Shown piece after piece: positions 8,248 to 17,011 of a stretch of DNA of 64,000 bases. Source of the stretch: DASQUK01 sp963813485. Its GTDB lineage: Bacteria; Actinomycetota; Acidimicrobiia; Acidimicrobiales; VFJN01. The position numbers and the translations under genes are program-made. Each line of letters begins with the position of its first letter. The first letter of the stretch is position 1. The stretch spans positions 62,001 through 126,000 of the forward strand of contig CAWEZE010000023.1 of assembly GCA_963813485.1 (NCBI GenBank). Reading direction: 5' to 3'. The notes below the pieces were generated by a model. That model was not told the DNA's origin. It made no database searches and worked only from the letters and a program-made list of their open reading frames with translations.

Positions 8248-8788
8248 CCGGGCGCACGTCGTCGTCGTCGGGTCGATGGCCGTCGGCAAGTCGACGGTCG
8301 GGCGGGCGCTGGCCGCCCGGCTCGGCCGGCCGTTCCGCGACAGCGACGACGACCTGGCGGCGACGCGCGGCCTGACCGGTCGTGCCCTGGCCGAACGGGA
8401 GGGCGTCGATGCTCTCCACCGCTGGGAGGCCGAGCACTTGCTGACGGCGCTGGCCGGGACGCAGCCAGCCGTGGTCGCTGCGGCCGCCAGCGTGGTGGAC
8501 GACACCGCGTGTTTGGCGGCGCTGCGGGAACCGTTCGTCGTGTGGCTCCGGGCCCCCGCCGGCGTCCTGGCCCAGCGGATGGCGGGCGGCGCGGGGGCCG
8601 ACGATCACCGCCGGCCGCTCGGGGACACCAACGCCGTCGCCGAGCTCGAGGCCCGCCGGGCCGACCGCTTCGGCGCCGTGGCCGACCTGACGATCGACAC
8701 GGTCACCGATGGCACCACGACCAGTCCGGACGCGATCGTGGCGGCGATAATCGCCGCGCTGGACCCCGCGGCGCCGGGGTCCCGGTGA
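8165..8788 (+). CDS. Shikimate-kinase-like P-loop kinase
   Basis: 207 residues if the ATG at 8165 is used; this overlaps the KTSC gene by 83 bases, but there is no closer ATG, GTG or TTG before the P-loop. The first 30 residues are Ser/Thr-rich and unlikely to be structured. From there the fold is clear: VVVVGSMAVGKSTVG (Walker A), FRDSDDDLAA (the DxD region of shikimate and gluconate kinases), AEREGVDALHRWEAEHL and a lid-like RRPLGD. It probably phosphorylates a small hydroxylated metabolite. Shikimate itself is not certain, because neither the arginine pattern nor neighbouring aro genes are present. Confidence 0.7.
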   Translation: MPSSQPTPSEGSSTSTSATSTRSSGSADRAHVVVVGSMAVGKSTVGRALAARLGRPFRDSDDDLAATRGLTGRALAEREGVDALHRWEAEHLLTALAGTQPAVVAAAASVVDDTACLAALREPFVVWLRAPAGVLAQRMAGGAGADDHRRPLGDTNAVAELEARRADRFGAVADLTIDTVTDGTTTSPDAIVAAIIAALDPAAPGSR

Positions 8789-8862
8789 CGGCCGGCTTCC
8801 GGGTGGTCGAGGCGATCAGCAGCCGGGCGGCGACCCTGACCTCGACAACCTCCCGCCGGTAA

Positions 8863-8876
8863 GGACCTTCGGCCCT
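8863..8876. promoter_or_regulatory. DosR-like box upstream of the first PPOX gene
   Basis: GGACCTTCGGCCCT, an imperfect inverted repeat with arms GGACC and GGCCC around TTC. Its centre is about 42 bases before the PPOX start at 8911. It fits the mycobacterial DosR consensus (GGGACT..AGTCCC type) and recurs at six other places between 14.1 and 19.3 kb. Confidence 0.7.
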
Positions 8877-8910
8877 GGTGGTCAGGGGTCTGCCGGCCCA
8901 CGATCAAGCA

Positions 8911-9351
8911 GTGGAAGTGGACCGCAACGGCTTGGAGGTGCTCAGTCGCGAGGCGTGCCTGCGGTTGCTCGCCACCGCCACCCTCGGTCGGCTGGGGGTC
9001 AGCAGCGGCGCGCTGCCGCGTGTGTTGCCGGTGAACTTCCGGTTCGACGGCCGCCAGATCCTGATCCGGACCGGTGTCGGGACCAAGCTCGACGCCGCCG
9101 TCGACAACTCGGTAGTGGCGTTCGAGATCGACGAGATCGACCCGGTGGCGCACACCGGCTGGAGCGTCATGGTCACCGGCATGGCCCGGGAGCTGACCGA
9201 CCCCGGCGAGCTGGCGGTGGCCCGGACGCCACCGCTCGCCCGGTGGGCCCCGGGGGACGAGCACCGCGTGATCGCGATCTCGACGGAGCTCGTCTCGGGG
9301 CGGCGCATCGTGCCCGGGCTGGCGGTGCCCGCCGCGGCGGACCGGCAATGA
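8911..9351 (+). CDS. Pyridoxamine 5'-phosphate oxidase (PPOX)-like flavin protein 1
   Basis: 146 residues from GTG 8911 (MEVDRNGLEVLSREACLRLL); a GTG at 8878 in the same frame is possible but would overlap the DosR-like box. The split-barrel signature is plain: LGRLGVSSGALPRVLPVNF, ILIRTGVGTKLDAAVDNSVVAFEID, GWSVMVTGMARE and the terminal SGRRI. Such small PPOX proteins bind FMN, F420 or haem and are typical members of the mycobacterial DosR regulon. The stop overlaps an in-frame ATG of the response regulator (ATGA at 9348-9351), which suggests one operon and translational coupling. Confidence 0.85.
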   Translation: MEVDRNGLEVLSREACLRLLATATLGRLGVSSGALPRVLPVNFRFDGRQILIRTGVGTKLDAAVDNSVVAFEIDEIDPVAHTGWSVMVTGMARELTDPGELAVARTPPLARWAPGDEHRVIAISTELVSGRRIVPGLAVPAAADRQ

Positions 9352-9398
9352 TGGTGACCGCCGCGCCGATGCGGCGCGATCGACCGAGAGGCGCCAGC

Positions 9399-10058
9399 GT
9401 GACGATCAGGGTCTTCCTGCTCGATGACCACGAGGTCGTGCGGCGCGGCGTGCGAGACCTGCTGGAGGCCCAGAGTGGCGGCGAGGTCGAGGTCGCCGGC
9501 GAGGCCGGCACCGCCGACGAGGCCTATCGCCGGATCCCGGCGGTCAGGCCCGACGTCGCCATCCTCGACGTACGCCTCCCCGACGGCGACGGGGTCGAGG
9601 TCTGCCGTGAGATCCGCTCACGTCACCCCGAGATCCAGTGCCTGATGCTGACGTCGTTCGCCGACGACGATGCGCTGTTCGACTCGATCATGGCCGGGGC
9701 GGCGGGCTACGTGCTCAAGCAGGTGCGCGGCAGCGATCTGGTCGACAGCGTGCGGCGGGTGGCGGCGGGCCAGTCGCTTCTCGACCCCTCGGTGACGGCC
9801 AAGGTCCTGGACCGCCTGCGAAGGGGACCCGACGACGACCCCGGGGTCGCCCAGCTCACCGAGCAGGAGCGCAAGATCCTCGACCTGCTCGCGGAGGGCC
9901 TCACCAACCGCCAGATCGGCGAGCGGCTGTACCTGGCGGAGAAAACCGTCAAGAACTACGTGTCCAACCTGCTCATGAAGCTCGGCATGCACCGCCGTAC
10001 GGAGGCCGCCGTCTACGCGGCCCGGCTGGCCGAGCGTCGCAAGCGACCGCAGGGCTGA
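9399..10058 (+). CDS. devR: DevR/DosR-type NarL-family response regulator
   Basis: 219 residues from GTG 9399 (MTIRVFLLDDHEVVRRGVRD); an alternative ATG at 9348 would add 17 residues. The receiver has the DDHE pair, the phospho-acceptor aspartate in VAILDVRLPDGDGVE (about residue 57), T/S in LMLTSFADD and the late lysine in GYVLKQVRG. The LuxR-type DNA-binding domain LTEQERKILDLLAEGLTNRQIG...LAEKTVKNYVSNLL is close to mycobacterial DosR, including TVKNYVS, which forms the recognition helix. It should bind the GGGACCTTCGGCCCT-type boxes seen here. It is convergent with the kinase gene, not in the regulator-kinase order of mycobacteria. Confidence 0.9.
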   Translation: MTIRVFLLDDHEVVRRGVRDLLEAQSGGEVEVAGEAGTADEAYRRIPAVRPDVAILDVRLPDGDGVEVCREIRSRHPEIQCLMLTSFADDDALFDSIMAGAAGYVLKQVRGSDLVDSVRRVAAGQSLLDPSVTAKVLDRLRRGPDDDPGVAQLTEQERKILDLLAEGLTNRQIGERLYLAEKTVKNYVSNLLMKLGMHRRTEAAVYAARLAERRKRPQG

Positions 10059-10079
10059 GTCGTCGGGACGGGCGTTCGG

Positions 10080-11216
10080 TCATCCGAGCGGTACGCGCCA
10101 TTCGACGACGGTGCCCTTGGAGTTCGCCGGCCGAATGTCGCACGAGCCGCCCCTGCCGGTCGCCCGAGCGGCCATGTTGTCGAGGCCGTGGCCCCGAGGC
10201 TGGTCCGGAGCCGGCGGCCCGATGCCGTCGTCGGTGACCCGCAGCAGGAGCCCGGCGTCGTCGACCGCCACTGTGGCGTCGACCCGGCTGGCCCGGGCGT
10301 GGCGGGCGACGTTGCTGAGCGCCTCACGCAAGGTTGCCAGCAGGTCCCCCACCAGCCCGTCGGGTGTGGAGCTGTCGACCGGACCGTCGAAGAGCACGGT
10401 CGGCTCGAAGCCCAGCGCGGAGACGGAGTCCCGGACCAGTTCGAGGACCTGGCTGCGCACACCGGACTCCGCGCCGCGCCTCAGTGGCTCCAGGCCGAAG
10501 ATGGCCGAGCGGATCTGCTTCACGGTCAGGTCGAGGTCGTCGACAGCACCCTCCACCCGCCCGGCCGCAGCGGCCGGGTCGGTACGGATCAAGCCGGCGG
10601 CCGTCTGCAGCGACAGGCCGGTGGCGAAGAGGCGCTGGATCACGCTGTCGTGCAGGTCGCGGGCGATGCGTTCCCGGTCCTCGAGCAGCGCCAGCATCTG
10701 GACGCGGGCGTGGAGGCGGGCGTTCTCGATGGCGATGCCGGCAGCGGCGGCCAGGCCGACGACCAGTTCCTCGTCGACGTCCGTGAACACCTCGGCCGAG
10801 GTCTTGTCGGTGAGGTAGAGGTTGCCGAACACCTCGTCCCGCACGAGGATCGGCACGCCGAGGAACGAGCGCATCGGCGGGTGGTGAGGCGGGAACCCGT
10901 AGCTGTCGGCGTGCTCGCGCAGGTCGGGCATCCGCAGCGGCTCGGCGTCGACGATGAGCAGCCCCAGGATGCCGTGGCCCTCCGGGAGGTGACCGATCGC
11001 GGCGTGGGTCTCGTCGTCGATGCCGACCGTGATGAACTGCGCCAGCCGCGCCCGTGCGTCGTCGAGCACACCCAGAGCGCCGTAGCGAGCGTCGACGAGG
11101 TCGACGGCGGCCTGCACGATCCGCTCCAACATGGCGGGGAGGTCGAGGTCGCTGCCCACCGTGAGCACGGCGTCGAGCAGCCGGCGGAGGCTCCGGGGAC
11201 CTGCGAACTCGCCCAT
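10080..11216 (-). CDS. devS: DevS/DosT-type GAF sensor histidine kinase
   Basis: 378 residues. One GAF domain (about 25-170) precedes a HisKA_3 region with the phospho-accepting His189 (RDLHDSVIQRLFATGLSLQ) and an HATPase domain (EALSNVARHARAS, VTDDGIG, GHGLDNM). The GAF sequence follows the first GAF domain of mycobacterial DosS: VDARYGALGV, GFPPHHPPMRSFLGVPI, FGNLYLTDKTSAEVFTDVDEELV. The HPPM segment (His112) lies where I recall the haem-ligating histidine of DosS/DosT. Mycobacterial DosS has two GAF domains; this one has only one. It likely senses O2, NO or redox state and phosphorylates the neighbouring regulator. Confidence 0.9.
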   Translation of the reverse strand: MGEFAGPRSLRRLLDAVLTVGSDLDLPAMLERIVQAAVDLVDARYGALGVLDDARARLAQFITVGIDDETHAAIGHLPEGHGILGLLIVDAEPLRMPDLREHADSYGFPPHHPPMRSFLGVPILVRDEVFGNLYLTDKTSAEVFTDVDEELVVGLAAAAGIAIENARLHARVQMLALLEDRERIARDLHDSVIQRLFATGLSLQTAAGLIRTDPAAAAGRVEGAVDDLDLTVKQIRSAIFGLEPLRRGAESGVRSQVLELVRDSVSALGFEPTVLFDGPVDSSTPDGLVGDLLATLREALSNVARHARASRVDATVAVDDAGLLLRVTDDGIGPPAPDQPRGHGLDNMAARATGRGGSCDIRPANSKGTVVEWRVPLG

Positions 11217-11285
11217 GCGAGTTTCAGGTTACGTGCCGTCGCGGAGCCGACCGTTGGGGACCGCCAGGAGGTCGCGGCGCCGCCG

Positions 11286-14147
11286 TCAGCCCCGTCGTCG
11301 GCGCCGTCGCACCAGCTTGCGGAGCTCGTCGGCCCAGAGGACGGCGCTGGCCAGGGCCGCACACGACGCCCACTGGCCGAGGGAGAGGGGCGAGGTGTCG
11401 AACGCGTCGTTGAGCAACGGAACGTGCACCACGGCGACCTGCAGGGCCACGGAGACGGCGATAGCGGCCCAGAGCAGCGGGTTGGAGAACATCTGGTGGA
11501 ACGCGCTGGCCCGATCGCTGCGGGCGTTGAAGCAGTTGTAGAGCTGCGCCAGTACCAGCGTCGTGAACGCCATGGTCCGCGCCTCGGTGATGTTGCCCGA
11601 GCCCCCGATCAGCCCGCCCGGGAGGTGCAGGTCGAGTGCGACCAGGGTGGCGACGGCCATGACGAGGCCCACGAAGCCGATGCCGAGCTGCATCTCGGTG
11701 TCGATGACGCGGTCGGACAGCCTTCGGGGTGACCGGGCCATCACGTCGTCGGGCGGCGGGTCGACGCCCAGCGCCAGCGCCGGCGCGGCGTCGGTGAGGA
11801 GGTTGATCCACAGGATCTGGGTGGCCAGCAGCGGCACGGCCACGCCCGAGTCCACCCGGTCGGTCAGGCCCAACAGGCCGGCGCCGACCACGCCCAGGAA
11901 CATGGTGAGCACCTCGCCGATGTTCGACGAGAGCAGGTAGCGCAGGAAGGTGCGGATGTTGGTGAAGATCCCCCGGCCTTCCCGCACGGCCGCCACGATC
12001 GTGGCGAAGTTGTCGTCGGCCAGCACCATGTCGGCCGCCTCGCGCGTCACGTCCGTGCCGGAGATCCCCATGGCGACGCCGATGTCGGCCGCGCGCAGCG
12101 CCGGCACGTCGTTCACGCCGTCCCCGGTCATGGCCACGATGTTCCCGTCGGCCTGCAGGGCGTCGACGATGCGGAGCTTGTGCTCGGGCGCGACCCGGGC
12201 GAACACCGCGACGTCGCGCACCGCTCGGGTGAGCGCCTCGTCGTCGAGTGCGTCGATCTCGGCCCCGGTGAGTGCCCGTGCGCTGTTGGCGCCGATGCCG
12301 AGCTCGGACGCGATGCGGAGCGCGGTGCGCGGATGGTCGCCGGTGATCATCATGATCCGCACCCCCGCGCTCTGCGCCTCGCCGATGGCCACCCGCGCCT
12401 CGGGCCGAGGCGGGTCGATGATGCCGACCATCCCCAGGTAGACGAGCTCGCGTTCGAGCGCCTCCCACGATTCGGCCGCCTCGTCCGCCGACACCGAAGG
12501 CGGCGGGGGCTCGACGTCGGGGAGCGGCCGGTAGGCGACGGCGAGCGTGCGGAGCGCCAGGTCGGCCAGCCGCTCGACGTCGGCCACTATCTGCGCTCGA
12601 CGGGCGTCGGTCAGCGCCTGGACTTCGCCTCCGACCCGCTCGTGGGTGCAGCGGGCCAGCAACACGTCGGGAGCGCCCTTGGTCACGACGTCGATGCGAC
12701 CCTCCCTCTCGACATCGGCCTCGAGCGTGCTCATGAGCTTGCGCTCCGATGTGAACGGCACCTCACCCACCCGCTCGAAGCGGGCCCGGCGGGTCTCGGT
12801 GACGCCGAGCTTGGCCTCGGCCACCAGGAAGGCGGCCTCGGTGGGATCGCCCTGCACGGTCCACTCCCCGCCGTCGTCGCGCAGCACGGCGTCGTTTGCG
12901 AGGCTCCCGCCGGCCAGCACGAACCGCACCTCGTCGGCTACGGCGGCGTCGCCGACAGCATCGCCCAGCGCGTGTCCGTCGATCATCACGCCGCCCTCCG
13001 GTCGGTAGCCCGTGCCGGTCACCTCGACCTCGCCCGACCCGGTGACCACCGTGGTCACCGTCATCTCGTTGCGGGTCAGCGTGCCGGTCTTGTCCGAGCA
13101 GATGACCGACGCCGATCCCAGCGTCTCGACCGAGGAGAGCTTCTTGACGATGGCGCGCTCACGGGCCATGCGCTGGACCCCCAACGCCAGCACGACCGAC
13201 AGGATCGCGGGCAGGCCCTCGGGCACCGCCGCCACCGCCAGCGACACCCCGACGAGCAGCACGTCGACCAGGTCGGACGCACTGTTCACGTCGGAGGTCA
13301 CCAGGATGGCGGCGACGACCACCGCGGCGATGACCACGACGGCGATGGCCAGTGTGCGGCCGACGCGCTCGACCTCGCGCTGCAGCGGCGTGCGCTCCTC
13401 CTCGGTGCGACCGAGCAGCCGGGCGACGTGGCCCATCTCTGTGTCCATGCCGGTGGCGGTGACCACCGCACGGCCGCGCCCCCGGGCCACCGCGGTGCCG
13501 CTGAACACCATGTCGACGCGGTCCCCGAGGCTGGCCGGGCCCGAGAGTGTGGCTGTGTCCTTGAGGACCGGTTCGCTCTCCCCGGTCAGCGACGCCTCGG
13601 CCACCGTGAGCGACGCCGCCTCCACCAGGCGGGCGTCGGCTGCGATTGCGTCGCCCTCCGCCAGCACCAGCACATCGCCCGGCACGATCTGCGTCGTGGG
13701 CACCCGCTGAACGGCTCCGTCACGGACCACGCCAGCGGTGACCGCGGCCATGCGCTGCAGCGCGGCCACGGCCTGCTCGGCTCGGGCCTCCTGCACGTAG
13801 CCCAACAGCGCGTTGGCCACGAGGATCAGCGAGATCACCACGACCTCGAACGGCACGTCCTCGCCGCCCTCGAGCAGCCAGGCCACCAACGACACCGCGA
13901 CCGCCACCAGGAGCAGGTAGACCAACGGGTCGCGGAACTGCTCGGCCAGCTTGCGCCACGCCGGCACCGGTGCCGCGGCCTCCAGCTGATTGGGCCCGAG
14001 GCGGGCGAGACGCTCGGCAGCGTGCGCGTCCGTCAGCCCCCGGTCGACGTCGGTGCCGAGACGCTCGGCGACGGCCGTTGCGTCCTCGCACCATGGCTCG
14101 GGTCTGGGCGGCGGGCTCGGCCGGTGGTCGATGGGTGACGCCACCAC
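11286..14147 (-). CDS. P2-type cation-transporting ATPase (CtpF-like)
   Basis: 953 residues, full length for a P2A/P2B-type pump. Key sites are TGES at 188-191 (actuator), PEGLP at 309-313 in transmembrane helix M4, the phosphorylation site DKTGTLT with Asp352, the hinge MITGDHPRTA and the P-domain MTGDGVNDVPALRAADIG. Hydrophobic segments lie at about 75-95, 100-118, 265-285, 295-320 and in the C-terminal 200 residues. The family moves Ca2+ or other cations outward. In mycobacteria the related CtpF belongs to the DosR regulon, and here a DosR-like box lies about 53 bases upstream, shared with the divergent CBS gene. Start is a GTG. Confidence 0.92.
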   Translation of the reverse strand: MVASPIDHRPSPPPRPEPWCEDATAVAERLGTDVDRGLTDAHAAERLARLGPNQLEAAAPVPAWRKLAEQFRDPLVYLLLVAVAVSLVAWLLEGGEDVPFEVVVISLILVANALLGYVQEARAEQAVAALQRMAAVTAGVVRDGAVQRVPTTQIVPGDVLVLAEGDAIAADARLVEAASLTVAEASLTGESEPVLKDTATLSGPASLGDRVDMVFSGTAVARGRGRAVVTATGMDTEMGHVARLLGRTEEERTPLQREVERVGRTLAIAVVVIAAVVVAAILVTSDVNSASDLVDVLLVGVSLAVAAVPEGLPAILSVVLALGVQRMARERAIVKKLSSVETLGSASVICSDKTGTLTRNEMTVTTVVTGSGEVEVTGTGYRPEGGVMIDGHALGDAVGDAAVADEVRFVLAGGSLANDAVLRDDGGEWTVQGDPTEAAFLVAEAKLGVTETRRARFERVGEVPFTSERKLMSTLEADVEREGRIDVVTKGAPDVLLARCTHERVGGEVQALTDARRAQIVADVERLADLALRTLAVAYRPLPDVEPPPPSVSADEAAESWEALERELVYLGMVGIIDPPRPEARVAIGEAQSAGVRIMMITGDHPRTALRIASELGIGANSARALTGAEIDALDDEALTRAVRDVAVFARVAPEHKLRIVDALQADGNIVAMTGDGVNDVPALRAADIGVAMGISGTDVTREAADMVLADDNFATIVAAVREGRGIFTNIRTFLRYLLSSNIGEVLTMFLGVVGAGLLGLTDRVDSGVAVPLLATQILWINLLTDAAPALALGVDPPPDDVMARSPRRLSDRVIDTEMQLGIGFVGLVMAVATLVALDLHLPGGLIGGSGNITEARTMAFTTLVLAQLYNCFNARSDRASAFHQMFSNPLLWAAIAVSVALQVAVVHVPLLNDAFDTSPLSLGQWASCAALASAVLWADELRKLVRRRRRRG

Positions 14148-14192
14148 CCCATGATGGCGACACCACGCCGAGTCTGCAGTCGGGCCGGATCA

Positions 14193-14207
14193 GGGACCTT
14201 CGGCCCT
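14193..14207. promoter_or_regulatory. DosR-like box between the ATPase and CBS-BON genes
   Basis: GGGACCTTCGGCCCT, the best-conserved copy in the window. It stands in the 144-base divergent gap, about 53 bases before the ATPase start (minus strand) and 92 bases before the CBS-BON start, so it could serve both promoters. Confidence 0.75.
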
Positions 14208-14291
14208 TCCGGCGGCGTCCCTCGCCGACCCACACTGACGCCAGATCCGACACCCGCTACGGGTGCGTCTCGCCAGCCTGAGGAGGTCGAG

Positions 14292-14934
14292 ATGTTCACG
14301 GTCAGGGTCCGAGACGTCATGACCGCACCCCCGATCACCGTTGCGCACGCCGCATCGTTCAAGGAGGTCGTCGATCTGATGCTCCGCAACGGGATCGGTG
14401 CCCTTCCGGTCGTGGACGACAGCGGTGCCCTGGTCGGCATGATCAGCGACGCCGACCTCATCACCAAGCCGGCGCTGGGCGGCGGTCGACGCCGAGGACA
14501 CACCGCAGGCGGGATCATGAGCGCTCCCGCCGACAGCGCCCACCTGGACGACAGGGTGCCGCGACGTGGCCCGTCGGATGGTCGACAACCACCGCAAGCA
14601 CCTTCCGGTCGTCGACGGTTCGCAACGGCTCGTTGGAGTCGTCTCCCGCCGCGACCTGCTGCGGATGTTCGACAGGCCCGACGCCGAGCTCGCCGCCGAC
14701 GTGTCCGATGCGCTAGCCGAGGACATGGCGCTGGACGGCCATGACATCTCCGTGACCGCGGAGGACGGCGTGGTCACGCTCGAGGGCAAGGTCCGCCAGA
14801 TCGATGACGTCGCGTACGTGCGCCGCCTGGCGTGGATGGTGCCCTGCGTCGTGGATGTCGCGTGCCACCTGACGATCGGCGATGCGGCCGCGGATCACGT
14901 CAAGGCGCCTGCCTTGCGACGCATCGTCGGCTGA
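14292..14934 (+). CDS. CBS-CBS-BON domain protein, interrupted by a +1 frameshift
   Basis: AGGAGG at 14281-14286 precedes the ATG (MFTVRVRDVMTAPPITV). The first CBS domain runs through GIGALPVVDDSGALVGMISDADLIT. The frame is lost near 14559, where GTGCCGCGAC stands in place of GTGCGCGAC. Taking out one C restores the second CBS domain (ARRMVDNHRKHLPVVDGSQRLVGVVSRRDLL) and a C-terminal BON domain (EDGVVTLEGKVRQIDDVAYVRRLA). The repaired protein has 213 residues. CBS pairs bind adenosine nucleotides; BON domains associate with membranes. CBS proteins such as Hrp1 are DosR targets in mycobacteria. One extra base points to a sequence error or very recent inactivation. Confidence 0.8.
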
Positions 14935-14989
14935 CCCTGTCAGGACCACGTCAGAACCCGGGGGGTGATGCGTGGCAGGATCCGACGCC

Positions 14990-15865
14990 ATGGACATCGG
15001 ACTGTTCGCACCCCTCGGCAACGGCAACGCGTCGGCGGAGATCCTCCGGGCGCTCGGACGGGAGGCCGAGGACCGAGGCTTCGAGTCGATCTGGGTCGCC
15101 GAGCACGTGGTGCTGTTCGACGACTACGAATCGCAGTACCCGTACGCCGCCGACGGCCGCTTCCCCGGCGGCGGGGACACCGGCCTCCTCGAGCCGCTCA
15201 CCGCCCTCACCTACCTGGCCGCCGTCACCGACCGGATCCGGCTCGGCAGCGGCATCTGCCTCGTACCGCAGCGCAACCCCGTGTACACGGCCAAGCAGGT
15301 GGTCGACCTCGACTGCCTCTCGGGCGGTCGGGTCGACTTCGGGATCGGCGTTGGATGGCTCCGCGAGGAGTTCGAGGCGGTGGCCATGCCGTTCGCACAG
15401 CGAGGCGCGCGCACCGACGAGTACTTGCAGGTGATGCGCTCGCTGTGGACCGACGAGGTCTCGTCCTTCGAGGGAGAGCACTACACGCTCCCGGCGTGCC
15501 GCATGTACCCCAAGCCCGTCCAGCAGCCGCACCCGCCCATCCACGTCGGGGGCGAGAGCACGGCGGCGATGCGGCGAGCGGCACGGCATGGCGACGGCTG
15601 GTACTCGTTCAACCGGCTGCCCGACGAGCTCGACGAGCCCCTCGAGCGGCTCGACGCGATGCTCGCCAAGGAGGGCCGCAGCCGCGGCGACCTCCAGCTC
15701 ACGGTGTCGCCGTACTTCAATCCCGTGGACGCGGCCGCCGTGGAGGCATATCGGGCGCGCGGCGTCGATCGCCTCGTCGTGCTGTGCCTGGCCTTCGACG
15801 TCGACGGTCTACGCACCCAGCTCGACGATCTCGTGGCCACCGTCCTCGAGCCGGCCCTCGCCTGA
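14990..15865 (+). CDS. LLM-class F420-dependent oxidoreductase
   Basis: 291 residues from ATG 14990 (MDIGLFAPLGNG); GTG 14972 is possible but adds only a short tail. The bacterial-luciferase-like TIM barrel shows in ESIWVAEHVVLFDDYESQYPY, RIRLGSGICLVPQRNPVYTAKQ, LSGGRVDFGIGVGWLREEFEA and QQPHPPIHVGGES. These are features of the F420-dependent TIGR03619-type enzymes that oxidise or reduce small organic substrates using F420. The substrate is unknown. It is followed 35 bases later by the glyoxalase-family gene on the same strand. Confidence 0.85.
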   Translation: MDIGLFAPLGNGNASAEILRALGREAEDRGFESIWVAEHVVLFDDYESQYPYAADGRFPGGGDTGLLEPLTALTYLAAVTDRIRLGSGICLVPQRNPVYTAKQVVDLDCLSGGRVDFGIGVGWLREEFEAVAMPFAQRGARTDEYLQVMRSLWTDEVSSFEGEHYTLPACRMYPKPVQQPHPPIHVGGESTAAMRRAARHGDGWYSFNRLPDELDEPLERLDAMLAKEGRSRGDLQLTVSPYFNPVDAAAVEAYRARGVDRLVVLCLAFDVDGLRTQLDDLVATVLEPALA

Positions 15866-15900
15866 CCGCGCGAGCGCGTCGGCTGCGGCATGCTCTCGCC

Positions 15901-16991
15901 ATGGCGAACTCCTTCCAGGTGACGATCGACGCGGCGGGCCCCCGAGCGCTGGGGACGTTCTGGTGCGACGTGCTCGGCTACGTCGAACAGCCCCCGCCCC
16001 CCGGCTTCGACACGTGGGAGGGCGCCCTCGACGCCATGGGTATCGACCGCTCCGACCCAGATCGGGCCTTCGCCATCGTCGATCCGGAGGGGGTCGGGCC
16101 GCGGGTGTTCTTCCAGAAGGTCCCGTATAATTATAATAGAAAGAAGTTAAGTGATAAAGCTCGCTCCCATCGACTGCGCGGAGGTTGTCGCCGTACTAGG
16201 AGAGAGAGAAAAGAAAAAAAGAGAAAAACGACGACTAAAAGGAAGAGAAAAAAAGAAAAGAAGATGAAAAAAAAGAAAAGAAGAAAGAGAAAGAAAGGAA
16301 GAGAAAGATACGAAAAGACTGGACAGACGGAAAAGAGCACAACGAACTAGACAGAAACGCTGAGGCGACGGCCGACGGAACGAGGCGACGACGAGAGGCG
16401 AGCGGAAGAACACAACAGGGCGGTGCGAGGGGACGCCTGCAGAGAGCGAGGAAGGGACGGAGAGACGAGAGAAAGAGAAGAAAAAGGAAGAAAGAAACGG
16501 GGCGAAGAGGAAGGAAGAAGAGAAAGGAAAAAAGAGAGAAGAACGATGGAAAAAACAGGAAGGAGCGAAGAAAGGAAGAGAGCAACGGAGAGCAAAGCTG
16601 CGCTACGAACGGAGCTGGGAGATCGAGGAACAACGAGAGGATCTCGGAAACGGCACACACCGGAAGACTGGACGCAGCACCGCCGACCGGGCCCTCTGGC
16701 TGATCGCTGGACTGCGCGTCGTGAACGATCGCTCAAGGCTAGGATGTAGGGCCGCAGCGACGCCGAACCGCGACCCGTGGGGCTGACGGAAGCAGGGTGT
16801 GAGTGAATCTGGAGGGCAAGACGGCCAAGAACCGCGTCCACCTCGACGTGCGGGTGGGGGCCGACTTGATGCACGAGCGGGCCGACGCGCTCGTCGCGCT
16901 GGGGGCGACGGTCGTCGGCGAGTTCGACGAGCCCGGGGGCCACTGGATCACCCTGCTCGACCCCGAGGGCAACGAGTTCTGCATCCAGTAG
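15901..16991 (+). pseudogene. VOC/glyoxalase-family gene split by a purine-rich insert
   Basis: The ATG at 15901 opens a VOC-type protein (MANSFQVTIDAAGPRALGTF) that reads normally to Phe-Phe-Gln-Lys-Val-Pro, ending at 16125. The matching second half resumes at 16812 in another frame with EGKTAKNRVHLDVRVGADLM and ends DPEGNEFCIQ at 16991. Joined at these points the two halves give about 133 residues, the usual size for this family, with the metal-ligand-like NRVHLDV and DPEGNEFC blocks intact. The 686 bases between are unlike the rest of the window. The gene is therefore disrupted, by an insertion or by an assembly fault. Confidence 0.8.
16126..16811. other. 686-base low-complexity purine-rich insert
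   Basis: It begins with an AT-only stretch (TATAATTATAATA) and soon becomes A/G runs: by hand count about 111 of 120 bases at 16201-16320 and 112 of 120 at 16441-16560 are purines. From about 16600 the composition drifts back toward normal GC. Its frames give only Lys/Arg/Glu strings with no gene features. No inverted ends or target duplication could be seen. It is exactly placed within the VOC gene. Confidence 0.8.
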
Positions 16992-17011
16992 CAGGAATCT
17001 GGTGGTGGTGC

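Noticed and set aside
11254..11262. TTGGGGACC before the kinase gene as a box
   Set aside because: Only one half-site is present; the partner half has no match, so I do not claim regulation of the kinase gene.
12180..14138. 652-residue open frame antisense to the ATPase
   Set aside because: His/Arg-rich read of the opposite strand of a well-conserved ATPase; no start signal and no domain.
14540..14580. Programmed frameshifting in CBS-BON
   Set aside because: No slippery heptamer or downstream pseudoknot was seen, and similar +1 breaks recur in unrelated genes, so error or decay is simpler.
16151..16749. Lys/Arg/Glu-rich open frames in the purine-rich insert
   Set aside because: They come only from A/G strings and have no ribosome binding site, domain or normal codon use.
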